A DNA stretch of 64,000 nt from Ovis canadensis (lineage: Eukaryota > Chordata > Mammalia > Artiodactyla > Bovidae), in assembly GCF_042477335.2 (NCBI RefSeq), contig NC_091263.1, forward strand, positions 73,396,501-73,460,500. Reading direction: 5' to 3'. Positions within the stretch are counted from its first letter, which is position 1. Every line of letters begins with the position of its first letter. Shown one piece after another: positions 40,213-52,500 of this stretch. A program made the translations under genes and the position numbers. Below the pieces are notes generated by a model, which saw nothing but the letters and a program-made list of their open reading frames with translations, ran no database searches and was not told the origin of the DNA.

Positions 40213-40578
40213 TCACGTACAAGGGGGTAACGAGGACGCAGAGGGGTCGTCGTGGCCCTTCCTCTTGGAGGGATGAGTGGCTGGGTCCAGGAGGGCCCCG
40301 GGGAGCCTCTGGAGGCAGTCGCGTCCTCTCATTGCTGAGAGGGCAGGCGCAGAGCAGAGCGCGGTGTACCACCCAGAGCCTGGCCTGTGGTCTGCCGGCC
40401 CTGGCTGGGCCGAGGCCCCGCTCTCACCTGCCCCGGGCTTGGGCACGGGTGGGAGCTCCAGGAACGCCGGCGGCCGTGTGTACAGGTTGAAGTCCTGGTG
40501 GCGCAGGCCCCAGCCCCACCTCTCCCGCTGCAGCACCGGCTCTAGCAGGCTGGTGAACAGGGCCTTCTCCCTCCACTC
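40213..40578 (-). CDS. CFAP92: CFAP92 last coding exon in this window (stop at 40213)
   Basis: Acceptor TTCCCGACACAG. It encodes [20 protein letters not shown] and [20 protein letters not shown], which look conserved. The tail after PKPGAG is low-complexity, and an internal donor-like CAG|GTGAGA follows 40438. The true end may therefore be an earlier splice to an unseen exon rather than the stop at 40213. Confidence 0.75.
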   Translation of the reverse strand, partial: EWREKALFTSLLEPVLQRERWGWGLRHQDFNLYTRPPAFLELPPVPKPGAGESGASAQPGPADHRPGSGWYTALCSAPALSAMRGRDCLQRLPGALLDPATHPSKRKGHDDPSASSLPPCT

Positions 40579-43500
40579 CTGTGTCGGGAAGCAGCAGGTC
40601 AGGGGAGGCCCCGAGGACCCCCGCCCGAGCCCCACTCTTGCCACCCACCTCCATGGCTGCGCTGATGGGCGGCAGCCCCAGGGGCTGGGTTGTGCCCATG
40701 GTGTGGAGACCCGCCGTCTGGAAGCCGCTGGGCGTGCGCCAGGCCTGGCGGGACTCCCTGCGGGCCCTCCTCTCCTCCTCCTCCGGGTCCAGAGGCCCCA
40801 CTGTGGCGGACAGGTACTTCTGCGAATACGTGAACCTCCTGCCCGGCTCCTGTGAGTGAGCACAGATGGGCAGGCGTTGTGCCCCGGAGTGGGCCAGGCG
40901 GTAGGGCCCTGTCCCCTGGGTCAGAGGCTGCTCCTGAAGCGGCCAGTGCTAGAGGGAAGCCTCGGCCCAGGCAAGGCCAGGGGCCCGTGGCCATTCACAG
41001 GCACACGCGGCTGGGAAGGCACGGGGCCCCAGCTCCCGCTGTAGGTGGAGGGTTCACATTTAGTGGGAACACAGCCGCTCCCCCTGCGCCACGCCGGCCA
41101 CGGGGTCTCCCACCACCCCGCGCTGCCCGCAGTGGGCACACTGGGCTGCTCTGGGCCCTGCGCCGTCACTCACCTTGGCCATCTCCCGATACAGCTCCTT
41201 CTTCGCCAGCTCCACAGAGTTCAGGGTCTGGATACTGTAGTTATGCACGGTGTGCGTGTTCGGGGCTGAGACCCGCATCACCCTCGCTGCAGAGCTGGGA
41301 GGCTTCTTGCCGACCCGGGAGGCCGCCGAGATGTTTCTCTGGAGAAGGAGACGCCGGTCATGCCCCATACAGGGCGCCTCTGCAGCTAGTGGGTGTCGGC
41401 GAGGGGACCTCTGGGAGGCAGCCACACCCCCAGGTTCCCAGGAGCAGTCTGGAGCCCGCCCAAAGCAAGAGACACAGCCCCGCCGTCCACACTGGAGATG
41501 AGTGGACTGCAGCGGGAGCCGAGGGCTGGGCCTGTGGTCTAGTCTCGAGAGGCCTCAGCATGGCTGTGAGCTACACACGCGGGCGGGGGCCAGCGAGCGC
41601 CTCGCGGGGGGCATCGCGTCCAGCGTCCAGCTGTGCTCGCAGTGGCGGGCCCGGGCGCACTGGCCCACCTGCACCAGGGAAAGGGCAAGCGCCCTGCTCA
41701 GCCTCACCCCAGGGCTGGCGCGAAGATGACCTGACACCAGGGGTCCTGCCTGTGCTGGACCCAGGGTGGAAAGCAGACAGTCGCCTGGCGGGTGCAGACA
41801 GTGGCCGCAACTTCGTCCGGGGGCCTGGGGCTCTCCACTGGCCTGGGCCTGATGGGAGTGGCGGAGTCCCGACTGCCAGCTGGAGTGAGCAGTGCTTTGT
41901 CATGGGAAAGGCCACACGTGGAGCCAGGTGGCTCGAAGGGGCAAGACAAGAAGGTAAGATCAGGATCACAGTCATTTAGCAACACCAGGTGAAGATGTGA
42001 GCGCTGTGAGGCAGAAGTTGAGACCAAAGCAAAAATACTGGCCGTGGAAGCCTCGGGGTCGAGAGGAGACGAGTGGATGGGCCACACTGCCGCGGCGGCA
42101 TGGCTGCAGAGTGAACTGGGGAGCTGGGAGACCAACCGGTTCCTCCCCGAAAGGCAACCTCGGATAAGAGGGTAACAGTAAGGACCCAGAGCGTGGAGGC
42201 TAGAAACATGCGAAGCGGCACCGAGAGGCAGAAAGGAGGGGCTGGGGAGCAGAGGAAAGGCCGCAGAAACGGCGTCGGAGCCCACACGGAGGGTGCTGCT
42301 CTGGACCCAGGATTAAAGGCCCGAGGGGAGGATGGGCAGGAGGGGGCGCGCGGGCGTGAGAAACGTTGCGGGGCAACACATGCCTTCACACACACGCTCC
42401 TGCACCACCAGGATGAGAGACGGTCTCCGGCTTCCAGCCTGCTGCTGTTTGACAATCCAGTCTCAAGAGCAGCTTGTGTAAATGAAAGCTGAGAGGGGGG
42501 CGGGGGTGTCAAGTAAGCGCCGGCCACAGAGGAGTATCCAGGGCTTTTCCAAAAGAGAAGGGTTCCTGACGGCTGCCTCAGGGCATTAGGTGCAACCGAG
42601 AACTGAGCCAGCCTTTCAGGGCGCGCCCAGGAGCTGCAGCGGATTCCAGAAATACAGGTGGGGCCACAGACACCAAGCTGCAGAAGCCAGGCCGCCGCAG
42701 GAAACGCCCGCAGTGCGGGGTGGCCCTCTGACCTCAGTCAACCCTCCCATGAACCGAGGACCTAAGGGGACGGTCCAGCCCTGAACTCGGCGATGTGCGG
42801 ACCCTGCGGACATGGCCAGCGGGTTCATCTCACACGAAGGGAAGGGAGTGAGGAAGGCTGGTGCGCGACCCTCTCCAGGAAAGGCTAGGTTTGTCTCCGC
42901 GGCCGGGGGGGCTCAGCGTACAGACTGTGAGGGTGGGGATAAGACGAGACGGGGAGCCTGAGCCCTGAGCCCTGAGCCCAGCTGCTCTGGCCCCAGTGTG
43001 GGGCTGGCCGTCTCTCCTGCAGGCCTTGGCTTCTCAGTCCCTGATACCTTTACTGCCCCAGGAGGAGGAGGCGAAGTGCTGATCTGATCCTTGGAGGCTC
43101 TCGTCCCCTCTGCTCCGCACCCCCACCCAAGGGTTCGCGTGAGCCCCAGACCCCACAGGACTCTGAAAGGGATGAAATAGAGATGTGAAGAAGCACATGT
43201 GTGCGTTGCCTGCCTGCCTCCCTGCATCTAACCTAGACACAGAAATCTGCAACCGTTACTGCGCAAAAATGACCTTCCTCCTGATGGCTCAGCACGCTGC
43301 CCTGGCTCAAACCTGCCCATAAAGTAGACAGACAGACTAGACCGCCTGCGTGCAAGTGCCTGCCTGGATCCGGCGGCTGTGCACCGACCACAGGGCCTGC
43401 CTGGATCTGGCGGCTGTTCACCAACCACAGGCACACCGCCGATCGAGCTGCACTCCAGCGGAGCGTCGGCATAGCGTTCAACGAAGGGGGAAGAAAACCA

Positions 43501-46500
43501 TGCCTCCTTTTGTCCCTCTGACCTCCCTGACTCAGGCCGCGAAGCCCACCCTCGGGCGGGGGTCCGTACCACCCAACAGCCCGGGAGGAAGCCCCTACTG
43601 CCTGCTTGCCTCTGCCTGGCACCAGAGTCCCGAGCTGCGTGTCAAGGCCTCGAGGACTCACGTGGCCTCCCGCGTCCGGGGGCTGGGGTTCCCCACTGCA
43701 GCCTCCCTCCTCAGCCCACCTGGGATGAGTCCGGAGGACGGGGCTTGTCGGGGAAGAAGCCGGGAGATGCACGCCCGCCCGGGGGTGTTAGCTCAGGCAC
43801 ACCCTGCTGGAAGGCACAGCTCTGGAAGCCCACCTGCCCTGAGAACCGCTTTGCCCAGGGCACCCGAGGCAGGCAAGGGAAGGTGCTGCCATCCTGTGGA
43901 CACTTCCTGGGGCTACAGCTGGACCACCTGCGCTTCCTGGCACCCCGTATTCATAAGGCCAGTAGGGAACAGGGGGCGGGTCCCGCTTTCAGGAAGCCTT
44001 GGGCCACAGGGCTGGTTCCCTCACGCCACTCTTGGAGGGAGGGAAAATGGGGGGGAAAAAGCCTTACACCTCCGGCACAGGGAAAGCAGCCTGGCACCCT
44101 TCATGACGGCAGGTGTGCCAGTCAAAACGACAGCGAGAAGCCAAATCCCACCAGTCCCCACGGCCCAGCCTCACAAGTCTACGAGAGCCATGCACGCAGG
44201 ATGGGGCCGGAGGCACGGCCACCTGCCCCCGAGGCCGTCCAAGGGACAGGCTCCCCACAACCCTGCAAGGAAGAAAGGGGGAGGGGGAACAACCTATTGA
44301 AACGAGCTATACCTGGGATCTGACATGCCCACACCTGGGCCTGGATCCCGAGAAAACTGTCCAGTTTGAACTCGACAGAGGCGCCCCAGTATTCACCACG
44401 GCACTACTCACAACACTTAAGACAGGTACCCATCTCCACCAACCGATGGATGCGTAAACCACACGTGGTCCCCCCAGAGGATGGGCCGATTGATCACTCA
44501 GCCATGAAAACCACCACTGAGATTATTTGATTATGCCACAGGGCTGGACCTGGAAGGATCCCATGGTATGTCAGGTCAGCCAGACAGAGCATACGATTTC
44601 CGTTCTAGCAGAATGGAAAGAGATCAGAACGACTAGCAAACAGAAACTCCCAGCTTTCTAACACAGAGTTTCAAAAGGGCACCTTAACAATAGGAATTCG
44701 AAGTTGAAGATCAACAGATACGGAGAAATCCGCATTTCTGATAGATAATCCAGGATCGAGGACCTGAAGTTCAGCACAGGGAACTATTCTTGTCCTTCTG
44801 AAATAACCTGTGTAGCTAAAGAATCCCAGAAGAATAGCTATACTGTACATATACGTCACAACTAAATCAGGTGATTTTACACCGACAAGCATTTTTCAAA
44901 CGGACTATACTGCTACATAGCAAAGGCCTGAAATTAAAGGAAAGGAAGAAAAGTCATGCTTAGTTTATTCCCTCTGCCCTCTCTGGCCCTGGCTGGCAGT
45001 CCGTCCCTGGAACCTGTCCAGACCGGAGTCCCTTGGCGGGGCTGTTGGGGGCTGCACAGCTAACGGCATCTGACTACAGCAAACAGGAGAAGGCTCGTGA
45101 CGGCGGGAGGTCCCTAGACTGATGCAGGGGCTGTGAAACCTATTGAGAAACCTAAGATGGGATCTAAGTGCACCGACAATGAGTGGATTTTGTGGATTTT
45201 AATATTAGCTACATCTTAGTATAAATAGGAAAAATTAAATAATGGTTGGACTTCAATTAGTGATCTTAATATGAATAGGTACCTAAAAGTATTTTAAAGT
45301 AGCAATTCCTAAGACATTAAAAACAAATAGGGAAAATGTTTTAACACATTATAAAAAGTAAAAAACTGAACTAGTGAATTAGGTAAACAGTAAAAGTAGA
45401 TTGGTAAATAATCCAAGCAGTGTTTCTTTGTGGAAAAGCTAAGAAGGTGAACACCAGTGTAAAGAAACCACCTCCTTGTTGCTTTTCATAAGGAGCTCAT
45501 GGATATAACAGGTACAAACTTCTGAAAGATGTTTTTTCACTAGAGGAGGGGCAGGGGCTCTACCCACGTAGACCAGAGGCCTACACAGAATCCAAGGCAT
45601 CACAGACGGTGGTGGTTTTTAAGCCCTTTTGGTTGGTACTGGTTAAGAGAGGCCTTTGACCGTCAGGCCACACGCACCTGTCTTGCCGACTCCTCACCAG
45701 CTCCCCATTCTCCTGTCCCCTTCCCATCTACTTGCATGTTCTGACACAGATTACTTGACCTCCTGTGTTGCTTAGACATGACCTTGGCAGCTTAAGCGAG
45801 GTGCTACACGCGCGCGCACACACACACACACACGATGAGCTCTGCCAGGGCCGGGAGGAAGGAGGGAATGTGCAGCCTGGCGTGGCTGTGCCCTTCACCG
45901 AGCACTGCCTGGCCTGGGGCCCCGGGCAGGAGAACACACAGGCCAGAGGCTGGCTGTCCCTAACAGCGCACTGCACGGGCCGGGCCGGGAAGGCTCGCGG
46001 GGGGCGCCTACCTGAATCAGGCTCGCCTTCTGGCCTCTGCTCTTCAGGATCTTGGCGCTCCGCCACTGCAGGTACTTCTCCTGGTGGGAGTGGATCTGCA
46101 ACGCGAGGGTGGGCTTCTGGCCCTGGAAGCCCTCGAGACTCGGGGCAGGGGCCATGGCCAGCAGCTTCCGCTCTGTGAGGTCTTCCTGGGACATGGGCAT
46201 CCCAAACTCCTGGCTCAGCTCCTTGATCATGGCCGAGGAGGGCAGCAGGTCTCCCATGATCACCTCCCTGAGCCTGGAGCTGTAACGGCAGATGCAGTAG
46301 GCCCTGGAAGGCAGAAGTGCCCCCGCTCAGCCTCACCCATCTGGCACCACAGACCTGAGCACCCCCACCTTAGCAGGCGAGGGCGGAGAGCTGGCCCCAG
46401 GTCACACAGCGCATACACGAGGTGTCAGATTCTGTCTGCTGCGCCCACAGGGGCAGGGCGCGCGAGGAGGCCTCCTTCCCGGGCCTCCCAGCCCCCCACC

Positions 46501-49500
46501 ACGTGCCGCTCCGGTTCTCTTCTGGCTCAGGTGGCCTTACTGCCCACTTGGCATCCACCCCCGCTCCACTGTGCGGGGAAGGTCAACAGGCTGGCCGAAA
46601 GGGTGTGGGGCTCAGGGCTCCTTCCTGCCAGGGGAAGGGCACTAGGTACGGAGCCCCGTGTCAGCGCAGCTGGAAGGACGCCGCGCCAAGAGGGGCACAG
46701 GGGCGCCCCCGTGTTTCCCTCCTTTAGGGCTGGCCGACTCCGGAGCCGGGACGCTGGGGAAGCCCGGCCGCGCGCGGCGGCCCGCACCTGCTCAGCGCCT
46801 GGAACACCTGCGGCGGGACCGCTCTGCGCACGTAGAGGGCCGCTTGCTTCACCAGCTGCGCCAGCGGCCGGAACAGCCGCACGCGGTACAGGATCGTCTC
46901 CAGGTCCGCGTAGAGGCGCTGGCGGAAGCGCAGCTCCGAGTTGTAGAGCGCCTTGAAGGGACCCTGCTCCGCCCGCGGGACCCTGCAAGGCGACAGCGCG
47001 CCAGCCGGCTCCTGCCTCTGCCAGGGACGCTGCGCCGAAACGCCGCGAGCCAGACGGCTCGGTCCCCGCGCCCGCCCCCGGCCCCCGCCCCGCGTCCTCC
47101 CCGCGCCTCCCGCGCCCCCCGCACCCCCCGTCCCCGCCGTGTTGCTGCGTTCGAGGCCCTCCATCTCCTCGGACCTGGGGAGACTAGAGGCGGCCTGCGC
47201 CGCGGGGCTGTTTGTGCTGGGCTGTGGGGGGCGGGCCCCCTTTGCTGGTTCCCCTGCTCAGGTTTTTCGCCCATTCTCCCACTGGGACGTCTTTATCGTT
47301 TCCTTATTCTTTCACAGGCACGTCTACACACACACGAGTACTAACTAGCTCCACATGTCGCAAATACTTCTTCTCACTTTGTGGCTTCTTTTTAGGGTGT
47401 CTTTGGATGAACAGAAGTTACTCAGTTTAATATCGCCAAAGCTCTCAATGTTCTCCTTTATTCTAATACCTCTGTCTTAGTTAAGAAGTCTTTATCCAGA
47501 GGTCATGAATATGTCCTCCTATCTTATCTGAAAGCTTTACAATTTGGCTTCTTAAAAATAGATTTTTCTTCTACAAGAAAAGCAAGAACATACAACGAGG
47601 AAAAGACTATCTTCCAGAAGTGGTGCCGGGAAAACGGCGCGGCTACACGTCAAAAAATAAAATTAGAACATTTTCTCACACCATATACAAAATAGACTCA
47701 AAAGTGATCACAGCTCTAAACACAAGGCCTGAAGCCATAAGCCTGTTAGGAGAATGGTAACCTCTTTGACACTGGTCCTAGAAAAAAAATTTTTTGGGGG
47801 GGTCTATCTCCCCTGGTGGCTCAGAGAGTAAAGAATCTGCCTACAATGCAGGAGACCCGGGTTTCATCCCTGGGTCAGGGAGATTCCCTCGGAGGAGGGA
47901 ATAGCGACCCACTCCAGTATTCTTGCCTAGAGAATCCCACGGACAGAGGCGCCTGGTGGGGTACAGTCCACAGGGTCACAAAGAGTTGGACACAACTGAG
48001 TGATTAAACAGACACACACTCGGGCAAGGGAAACAGAAGCAAAAGTGAAACCAATGGGACCTGATCAAACATAAAAGCTTTTGCACAGGAAAGGAAACCG
48101 TCAACAAAGCATAAGGGCAACCTACGGAATGGGGGAGAACACTTGCCAAGTATATATCTGATGAGGGGTTAATATCCAGTGTTACATGCAACATTAATCC
48201 AGTATTAACATGCAATATATGAAGAACTCATGCAACTCTATGTTAGAAAACCAGACAACCCAATTGAAAAATGGACACAGGCCCTGAATAGGCATTTTTC
48301 CAAAGAAGAGACGCACATGGCCACCAGGTACAGGAAATCACGTTCAATATTATCAGTTATGAGGAAGATGTAAGTCAAAACCACAAGATAGCAACTCACG
48401 CCCATCAGAACAGCTGTCATCACAAAGGCGAGAAATAAAGCGTCGGCAAGGGCGCGGAAAAGGGGAATCCGGGCCTGCTTTTGGTGAGAATGTGAACTGA
48501 CCACTGAGGAAGACAGCAAGGAGGGTCCAACTCCTAGATGGTCCAGGAATTCCACTCCTGGATATCTATCCAAAGAAAACGAAAACGATACTTTCAAAAT
48601 ATATACACACCCAATTTACAACAGCCCACGTATGGCTGCTCTAAGTGCCCGTCAACAGACGAAAGGATAAAGATGGGATCTATAGATACACAGGGTATTA
48701 CGCAGCCATGAGAGAGGGTGAGATTCGGCCACGTGCACCCAGATGGACGGGCCCAGCCTGCGCTTCGCGATGTGAGTCAGAGAAAGACACACACGTCCTG
48801 TTTTCACTTACGTGAAATTTGCATTTGAAAACAAATGAACCACCGAAAGACTTTTTTGATGGAATCTGAGTAAGAAGAGACAACCGCAGCCTAGTTAAAT
48901 TGTAAAGTGTCCATCCCCTTCCCTGGTGGTTCCGTGGTGAAGAACCCACCTGCCAGTGCAGGAGATTTGAGAGCTGCGGGTCTGATCCCCGGGTGGGGAA
49001 GATCCCCCGGAGAAGGGCATGGCTCTGCAGAATGCTGCAGAGGAGCCTGGTGCGCTACAGCCCATGGGTCACAAAGACTCCGATGCGACTGAGCCTCACA
49101 CTCACTCACTCACTCACACACACACACACACACACATGCACGCCACTGAATCAACGGATGCCTCCCACCAGCGGCGACACTGAGCCTGAGCTTGACAGCG
49201 AAGGCGCCCCCACCGCCCTGACGGCGGCCCACGTACCGGCTCTGGTGACGGGCCCACAGCTGCTGGAGGCCGTGGTCGGCCAGGCCCTCCAGGATGAGGA
49301 GGTGGACTTTCCCATCCAGCAGGTGGACGCCGGTGAGCACATCCAGGTCGGGCTGCTCCTGGGTCTTCACCCGGATCTTGAAGGCAGACAGGATCTGCTG
49401 GATGTCCTCCAGTGGGTAGGAGTCCAGGGCCAGGGCCCTGGCGTTGATCATGGTGACGTCCTGCAGGAGGCTGTGCAGCAGGGAGACCCGCCTGGACTCG

Positions 49501-52500
49501 AACACAAAGACCACGCGGCCGAACCGGGAGAGCGTGGGGTCGGCGCCACCCAGCCCTCCACGCAGCGGCACCGCCACATCCACCCGCAGCTTCAGCAGGC
49601 AGCTGGCCTCCACGTAGTCCCCCGGCAGCATCAGGCTGTGTGGCACGCCCTCCCTGGGGCCCCGGGGCCCCACCGCGTGCCCTCTCCTGTGGCCGTGGCC
49701 CAGGGAGGCGGCCCAGGGCTCGCAGCTGTGCACAGGGGCGGCCAGATTCAGGTACTTGTGGCCGAGGAGGAGGTCGGCGAAGCTGACCCGGGCCACGCCG
49801 TGCGGGTCCCACATCTTCTCCTGGGTTGCAAAGGGGTTGCTCTCCGTGTCTCCTGAGGAGATGAGGGCCTGGAGGTTGAGATACGCGTCCAGGGGGTCCT
49901 CCCCAAACAGGGTGGGCTTGCGGGAATAGCTCTCGGACTTGCGGTCCCGGTCGTGCACTTCCACCACCATGGGGGGCCCCTCCAGGTACTCCCTCAGGTC
50001 GCTGGGGTGCATGGCCCCCAGGAAGATGACGTTGACATCCTGGAAGTACACGTGGCTCCCGTGCGGCCGGCCCTCCGTGCGGTGCGCCGGGGCCCTGTGG
50101 AACTGGTACCTGCAGTACACGGGGCTGCAGAGCCGCTGCGGACGGCGGGGCCGGGGTCACCCCCTGTCCCCATCCCCCTCCCCTCCAGGCGGCCCCCACC
50201 CAGCGGCTCAAATCCCAGCACCAGCTCATCGCCCCCCGCCCCCCACAACCGAAGCCCCCGTGGTCTTCGGTTCATCATCCGTAAGCCCCAAGGACAGAGC
50301 CCACTCTTCAGGCCACTGCGAGGACCCAGGGCCACCTGCAGGGCCCCAGCCTGGCGGCTGGGAGGGCTCAGGGGGCCGCAAGGTGCCCCCCGCACCCCCC
50401 GGGATGTCCAGTGCCACGCAGACAGGCCCTATGCCTCCTCTCGTCCCGGGGCCAGGCACGGAGAAGGCAGAGAAGAGAGGCCTTCAGGACAGGGAATCCG
50501 TGTGTCCCAGACAGACACATCGGGGGGCTGGCAAGGGTCACCCTGAGCATATAGAGCGCCCACGCAGAACTGGGGTCTGGTGTAAGAGGCCTGGCAGGGG
50601 CAGGCCTGTGTCCACACGGAGACAGGGAAGCTCGCAAGCGCCAAGCCTGCTGCATCAGAAGCTGCCCGTTGCCACAGTGTGTGGTCAGAACACACACTGC
50701 CGCTGCCAAGGCACTGTTTATTTTTCTGAAATTAAGGCTGACACTGAAAATTATCTGGAAATAATCCTGGGTGGGTTGGTATGGCTTCCCTGGTACCCGG
50801 AAGAAATAATGAAGAAGACTTTCTGGAGAAGTCCGCTTCCAAGCCTGGACTCAGAGAATCGCACTGAGACCCCTCAGGCTGGGGGACTCCTGGCCCCAGG
50901 AACCAACACCTTCTGGGTCTGGCTGAGCGGCCCTAAGTGGTGAGACGGGGCCGACGAGGGTACCTGTCATCAGGGCCCAGGGGACGGGGGACGGGGGGTG
51001 AGGCGCGGACGGCCGGAAGGGCCGCTCTGACCCCAGCCGGCCTGGCTCGCACTCACCTCTAGCTCCCTGAAGGGCACGGGCTGCGACGGGAGGGAGGAAA
51101 CACACTTGATCTTTATGGTCATGGGGTTCAGATCCTGCTTCTGCTCTTCTGTCATGAGGGGAACCTCAGTTTTCAGCGTCAAGAAACAATCTAAGATGCT
51201 GGCCGACTGCCCACTGCCGTGGCTCACGACAGACTCCCATCCTGAGGACAGACAGACAGGGTGAGCCGATTCCCAAAGACAGCCCTGAGACCAGGACAGA
51301 GGGGCCGGGGAACCGGAGCGCCGAAGACAAAGTCAGACCTCAAGGAGGAAAACCCGAGATACCGGTCACAACTGGGGGACGCCCACAGGCACCACATCAG
51401 CACCCCTCTCTCCACTGGGGCCTCATAGGTTCCCGAAGAGGATCTGAGTGTGTGCCTTTTTAAAAACGCTCTTGTTTCTTTATCTCTGGCTGGGCTGGGT
51501 GCTGGGTCTTCGCGGCCTTGTGGGTGTTCCCTGCTTGCAGCTGAGGGGGGGCTGCTCCCTGGTGGCGGGGCCCCGGCTTCTCCCGTCGCAGAGCAGGGGG
51601 TCTGGGCTCACGGCCGTCGGCAGTTGCGGCGTGTGGGCTCATTCGTTGCGGTTTTGCAGCAGTGTGACTGCAGAAAGGAAGCAGGACCTGGCCTGCTGCA
51701 GGGCACACTGGCTGGGAGAACACTTCTCTCCTAAAAGGGGCCCGGACGTCTCAGCGGAAGGAGACACACTGGGGAAGGCAGGAAAAAAAAAAAGCTAAGC
51801 CCCAGCCCTGCAAGCCGAGGGGCCTGGTTAGTTTCAAACCCCAGATCTGTTAGTCGCCGTGTGACCTACAAGCAGTCACACGCTCTCTGAGGCTCCACAT
51901 TCTCGTGTGCAAGAGGGACAGAGATCCCGCCCCTCTCAGGGTGCAGAGGATGGCGACGGCTCACGTGCAGGAAGGTGACAGACTGGTAGGCTCTGCTAGC
52001 ATAGGGTCCACGCACAAAAAGACCGATTCGCTTCTGTTCACGAGGCTGGTAAGTATATGTTTAGGGCATCCGCACTCAAAGAGAGCAGCTGCTTCCAGAA
52101 CAAGTCCCGGGCACAGACTGGGTACGTCTGCGGGGGCCACAGGCACCTCCTGGAGGACCCCTCCCTGCGCCCTTGTGACTCTTTGCAACAGACCAACTGC
52201 TTAAGGCCGTCGCCGATCATGACCTCTGTTCTAGGACTTCGTCAGCCTTTTCATAAAGACCACCCAGTTAAGGACTCTCCAGTGCAAGTTCAGCTCAGTT
52301 CAGTCACTCAGTCGTATCCGACTCTTTGCGACCCCGTGGACCGCAGCACGCCAGCCAGGCCTCCCTGTCCATCACCAACTCCCGAAGTTTGCTCAAACTC
52401 AGATGTCCATCACATCAGTAATGCCATCCAACCACCTCATCCTCTGTCATCCCCTTCTCCTCCTGCCTTCAATCTTGCCCAGCATCAGGGTCTTTTCCAG

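Noticed and set aside
40852..41979. 375-codon plus-strand frame
   Set aside because: Shadow of CFAP92 minus-strand exons and GC-rich intron. No conserved peptide or splice context on plus.
50124..50127. Alternative acceptor (CTGCAG) for the large CFAP92 exon
   Set aside because: It would need phase 2 from the upstream exon, which ends in phase 0. The acceptor at 50136 fits.
49114..50229. 371-codon minus-strand frame overlapping the large CFAP92 exon
   Set aside because: Gly/Pro/Ala-rich shadow frame; the +1 frame carries the conserved-looking protein and fits splice phases.
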